Origin: Gemmatimonas phototrophica
Lineage (GTDB): Bacteria > Gemmatimonadota > Gemmatimonadetes > Longimicrobiales > Gaopeijiaceae
Direction: 5' to 3'
DNA length: 20,586 nt
Assembly: GCA_945876015.1 (NCBI GenBank)
Contig: CAMCNM010000005.1
Location: forward strand, 1 to 20,586
In this document: in pieces, positions 18,520-20,586 of the stretch
How the letters are laid out: every line of letters begins with the position of its first letter
How positions within the stretch are numbered: position 1 is the stretch's first letter
The notes under the pieces: model-generated
What the model saw: only the letters and a program-made list of their open reading frames with translations
What the model was told of the DNA's origin: nothing
Database searches by the model: none
Made by a program: the position numbers and the translations under genes

Positions 18520-19007
18520 ACCTTCCGCCTCTCGGCATCGGGGAGCTGCCGGAGCAGGTCGCGGATGCTCATGCCGAGCGTCGGATGTTCGACCTCGGGA
18601 GCGACGTCGTTCAGCGGGACGAGGACGAACGACCGCTCGTGCAGGAGCGGATGGGGCACGGTCAGCTCGGGCGTCTCGATCACGAGATCGTCGAAGAACA
18701 GGAGATCGAGATCGATCAGGCGGGGGCCGAAACGCTCTTCGGGGGCGCGACCGAGCGCCACTTCCGTCTGCTTCAGGTGGGCGAGCGCGTCCTGACTCGA
18801 CAGCGTCGTGGTGGCCCGGCAGCACTGATTGTAGAACCTCGGCTGGTTCACCTCGTAGGCCGGCTCGGACTCGTAGATCGGGGAGACGGAGATCACCTGG
18901 AACGATTCGCCGAGAGCGTCCAGCGCCAGACGGAGATTCTCGGCACGATCTCCCAGATTGGTGCCGAGAGCCAGGTACGTCGTGTGGACCTTCTCGGCGC
19001 GTTGCAC
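18504..19007 (-). CDS. folK: 6-hydroxymethyl-7,8-dihydropterin pyrophosphokinase
   Basis: The protein is 167 aa, typical for HPPK. LALGTNLGDRAENL is the N-terminal nucleotide/pterin loop, VSPIYESEPAYEVNQPRFYN the central block, and RFGPRLIDLDLLFFDD the HPPK signature with the two magnesium-binding Asp. VPHPLLHERSFVLVPL is the C-terminal motif. It transfers pyrophosphate from ATP to 6-hydroxymethyl-dihydropterin for FolP. The GTG start at 19007 has AGGGG close upstream and lies 11 nt after the COG0720 stop. There is no folB fusion or neighbour, unlike many folB-folK-folP clusters, so the pterin substrate probably comes from the adjacent COG0720 enzyme. Confidence 0.93.
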   Translation of the reverse strand: MQRAEKVHTTYLALGTNLGDRAENLRLALDALGESFQVISVSPIYESEPAYEVNQPRFYNQCCRATTTLSSQDALAHLKQTEVALGRAPEERFGPRLIDLDLLFFDDLVIETPELTVPHPLLHERSFVLVPLNDVAPEVEHPTLGMSIRDLLRQLPDAERRKVWPVR

Positions 19008-19018
19008 GGTCCCCTGCT

Positions 19019-19516
19019 CTACCGGGCCACGCGCTTCAGCTCTCTACGAAACACCGCGGATTGTCCGGGCGTCTCCTCGATCTCGACCTCGAGCGCGGTC
19101 AGATGATCCGCGCCATCCGCGGCCAGATCCACCGCGAGCTGATCGGCGATCCACACTGCGATGTGCTCCGCGGTCGTGTTCGGGATGGGGAGCTGCACCA
19201 CGTCCTCGCGCGGGAAGACGTAGGTCTTGTGCTGGTATCTGACCGTGTACCCGACGGCGTCCGCTCGGATGTCGAGATGGGGATTGTCCGTGGGGAGCAA
19301 CATGCGGTGGTCCAGCCGGTCGCACACCGCCTTCATCATCCGTTTCAGGGTGACGAAGTTGAAGACGAACTCGCTCTCGCCGAGCGGCCCCTCCAAGGTC
19401 ACCGCGGCGCGGTAGTTGTGACCGTGGAGGGGCTCACAGGAACCCGAGTACGTGATGAAGTGGCCCGCGCAGAAGACCAGGCTGTCCTTGACGACGCGAA
19501 CCTTGAAAGCCTGCAT
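19019..19516 (-). CDS. COG0720 6-pyruvoyl-tetrahydropterin synthase/QueD-family enzyme, PTPS-I/III-like motif
   Basis: The protein is 165 aa, longer than the about 120 aa of E. coli QueD because of an insert near residues 75-105 (HLDIRADAVGYTVRY, YVFPREDVV). Zinc ligands are His19 (FCAGHF), His31 and His33 (LHGH). Cys27 and Glu28 form CEPLHGH. Asp69-His70 (LDHRML) and the late Glu (EIEETPG) complete the site. The usual DF after the second strand is NF here (FVFNFVTLK). The family converts dihydroneopterin triphosphate to carboxy-, pyruvoyl- or hydroxymethyl-pterins. As I recall, CExxHGH marks dual PTPS-I/III enzymes that can feed both queuosine and folate. Its place just before folK-folP and the lack of folB favour a folate role. 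GGCGGA repeats just upstream serve as SD. Confidence 0.85.
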   Translation of the reverse strand: MQAFKVRVVKDSLVFCAGHFITYSGSCEPLHGHNYRAAVTLEGPLGESEFVFNFVTLKRMMKAVCDRLDHRMLLPTDNPHLDIRADAVGYTVRYQHKTYVFPREDVVQLPIPNTTAEHIAVWIADQLAVDLAADGADHLTALEVEIEETPGQSAVFRRELKRVAR

Positions 19517-19538
19517 GGGTCCGCCTATCCGCCTCGAA

Positions 19539-20240
19539 TCAAGCGATCACTGCCTTCGCCGTGGCGCACGCGATCCCGGCCTCGGCGCACACTCCGTCGA
19601 GGAGCTGCCAGTACGCCTTGAGCGTGTCGGCCGCCGCGCCGAGAACCTCATCGGCATCGGCGCCCTGGTCGAGGCAGCGCCCCAGCGTCTCGCGCTCACC
19701 CTGGCGATGCTCGAGATCCAGGGTCGCGTGGACGGAAAAGTACCGGAGGCCCTTGTCGCTCGTGATCCCGTAGTGATCGCGGAGTCCGTGCATCTTGGTC
19801 TCGGAGACCTCGGGCTGCTGCGACTCGTACGCGTACAGCGCGGCCAGCGCGGCCGCGGTCGTGCCGCGCGCGTTCGCGCGGAGCGTCTCGACCATGCACT
19901 CCGCGGAACGGTGGACCACGTCGGACGCGACCTGCGCACGATCCAGTCCGAGCTCCTCGGCGAAGTCGAGCCACAGCTCAGGGTGCGGCGCGGGCTGTCC
20001 GAGCTCGTCGGCCAGGTTGCGTGCCAGCTCCTCGCGGGCGTCGGCGTCGGTCGCCCGGGCGACAGCGTCCCTCAAGTGCCCCGGGAAGGCCGCGACGTGG
20101 GGATAGTAGATCCGTGCGTACGTCGCCAGTTGACCCTGCGTCAGCTCGCCCCGCTGCCAAGCCTGGTAGAACGGATGGGCGAGGATGGAATGGGTCGCGA
20201 CCAGCCCGTCGAGTCGATCCAGCACCTGCGCACGATTCAT
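19539..20240 (-). CDS. CADD-like di-metal protein, probable self-sacrificing p-aminobenzoate synthase
   Basis: The protein is 233 aa from the ATG at 20240 (AGGGGAG upstream), close to the about 231 aa of Chlamydia CADD, and belongs to the heme-oxygenase-like/TenA-PqqC fold. Opening blocks are HPFYQAWQRGELTQ and YARIYYPHVAAFPGHL. Metal ligands appear as Glu79 and His86 (DELGQPAPH), Glu139 (YAYES) and His171, Asp175, His178 (HATLDLEH), with the same spacings as the CADD ligands I recall (81/88/142/174/178/181). Tyr25, Tyr41, Tyr138 and Lys149 match CADD Tyr27, Tyr43, Tyr141 and Lys152, the residues linked to pABA formation from the protein's own side chains. It leads a folate operon, 22 nt before the COG0720 gene, which supports a pABA role. 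Confidence 0.85.
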   Translation of the reverse strand: MNRAQVLDRLDGLVATHSILAHPFYQAWQRGELTQGQLATYARIYYPHVAAFPGHLRDAVARATDADAREELARNLADELGQPAPHPELWLDFAEELGLDRAQVASDVVHRSAECMVETLRANARGTTAAALAALYAYESQQPEVSETKMHGLRDHYGITSDKGLRYFSVHATLDLEHRQGERETLGRCLDQGADADEVLGAAADTLKAYWQLLDGVCAEAGIACATAKAVIA

Positions 20241-20302
20241 GGTTCTCCCCTTGGAGTGGCGGATGTCGAGGCCCAAGCCCTGCAAAGTTACTCCGGAAGC
20301 CC

Positions 20303-20341
20303 CGAAAAACGAAGCGGCCGCGCGACGCTCGGGCGGCCGCC
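20303..20341 (-). terminator. Intrinsic terminator after the partial right-end gene
   Basis: On the minus strand, GCGGCCGC (20340-20333) pairs with GCGGCCGC (20321-20314) across an 11-nt loop. TTCG and then five Ts (20309-20305) follow. It lies 22 nt after the stop at 20363. It separates that gene from the folate operon, whose promoter should be in 20241-20302; no clear -35/-10 was found there. Confidence 0.8.
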
Positions 20342-20362
20342 AAGAATCAGAACGTCCGGGCG

Positions 20363-20586
20363 CTACCTGGTCGTCGGCGCGACCACCTGTCCTTCCTGTT
20401 GCACCGCATCCTTGAACGGCTTCACGCCCGAGCCCGGGCAGTAGTCACCGTTGTTCCGCATGTGGGTGTTCAGGCATTTGTACTCCGACCCGAGCCTGAG
20501 CAGCAGCTCCATCGTCTGCGGATAGGGCGTGCGCGAGAAGAATCCGTTGCGTCCACCGCGGGTCATGTCCACCACGGACTGACCCA
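20363..20586 (-). CDS. C-terminal fragment of an unidentified protein (runs off the window)
   Basis: About 74 codons are visible, open to the right edge of the window and ending in TAG at 20363-20365. The readable end contains VVDMTRGGRNGFF, YPQTMELLLRLGSEYKCLN, DYCPGSGVKPF and a Gln/Val/Pro tail. There are two Cys (YKC and DYC) 12 residues apart, and no CxxCH haem site or other motif I can name. A strong terminator follows, so it is the last gene of its transcript. Whether it is coding at full length cannot be judged from this window. Confidence 0.55.
   Translation of the reverse strand, partial: GQSVVDMTRGGRNGFFSRTPYPQTMELLLRLGSEYKCLNTHMRNNGDYCPGSGVKPFKDAVQQEGQVVAPTTR

Noticed and set aside
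20314..20340. Two GCGGCCGC palindromes as a recombination or attachment site
   Set aside because: They form the stem of a normal intrinsic terminator with a following T-run; no integrase or duplication is nearby.

Overview
The window is GC-rich bacterial DNA with dense gene packing, frequent GTG/TTG starts, start/stop overlaps and almost no spacing inside operons. The outer-membrane DUF5916-type protein, the secreted TPR protein and the gene styles suggest a Gram-negative, probably environmental lineage such as Eisenbacteria, Gemmatimonadota or a related FCB-like phylum. This placement is an inference from protein style. No rRNA, tRNA, CRISPR array, IS element or phage gene was seen.

Layout. 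(i) 195-1964 (-): an exported TPR protein. Its leader holds a hairpin plus U-tract with a competing upstream hairpin. (ii) 2120-5320: a stretch of damaged or doubtful genes around an intact glycine oxidase (thiO). They are a hot-dog thioesterase remnant with an in-frame TGA, a CsgG/FlgO-like envelope protein with a frame problem at its signal peptide, and a response-regulator/PAS segment that lacks the receiver N-terminus and is frameshifted from the GAF-histidine kinase after it. (iii) 5325-9298 (+): a tightly packed run of GAF-histidine kinase, small membrane coiled-coil protein, glycerophosphodiester phosphodiesterase and glycerol-3-phosphate dehydrogenase. The last two form a two-step route from glycerophosphodiesters to DHAP. 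(iv) 15137-9303 (-): nitrite/sulfite reductase, a conserved unknown protein, an Lrp/AsnC regulator, MobA and a membrane PAS histidine kinase, in one likely operon. (v) 15337-17643 (+): an outer-membrane DUF5916 protein with 28 consecutive glycines. (vi) 20240-17644 (-): CADD-like protein, COG0720 (QueD/PTPS) protein, FolK and FolP. (vii) 20586-20363 (-): the C-terminal end of an unidentified protein, followed by a terminator.

The most interesting system is the last full operon. It looks like a compact non-canonical folate cassette. A CADD-type protein keeps the residues reported for the self-sacrificing p-aminobenzoate (pABA) synthase of Chlamydia. A COG0720 protein with a CExxHGH active site could replace FolB. 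FolK and FolP then join the pterin and pABA halves. It would supply both precursors of dihydropteroate without pabABC or folB. This is inferred from residue patterns and gene order, not from a database search.
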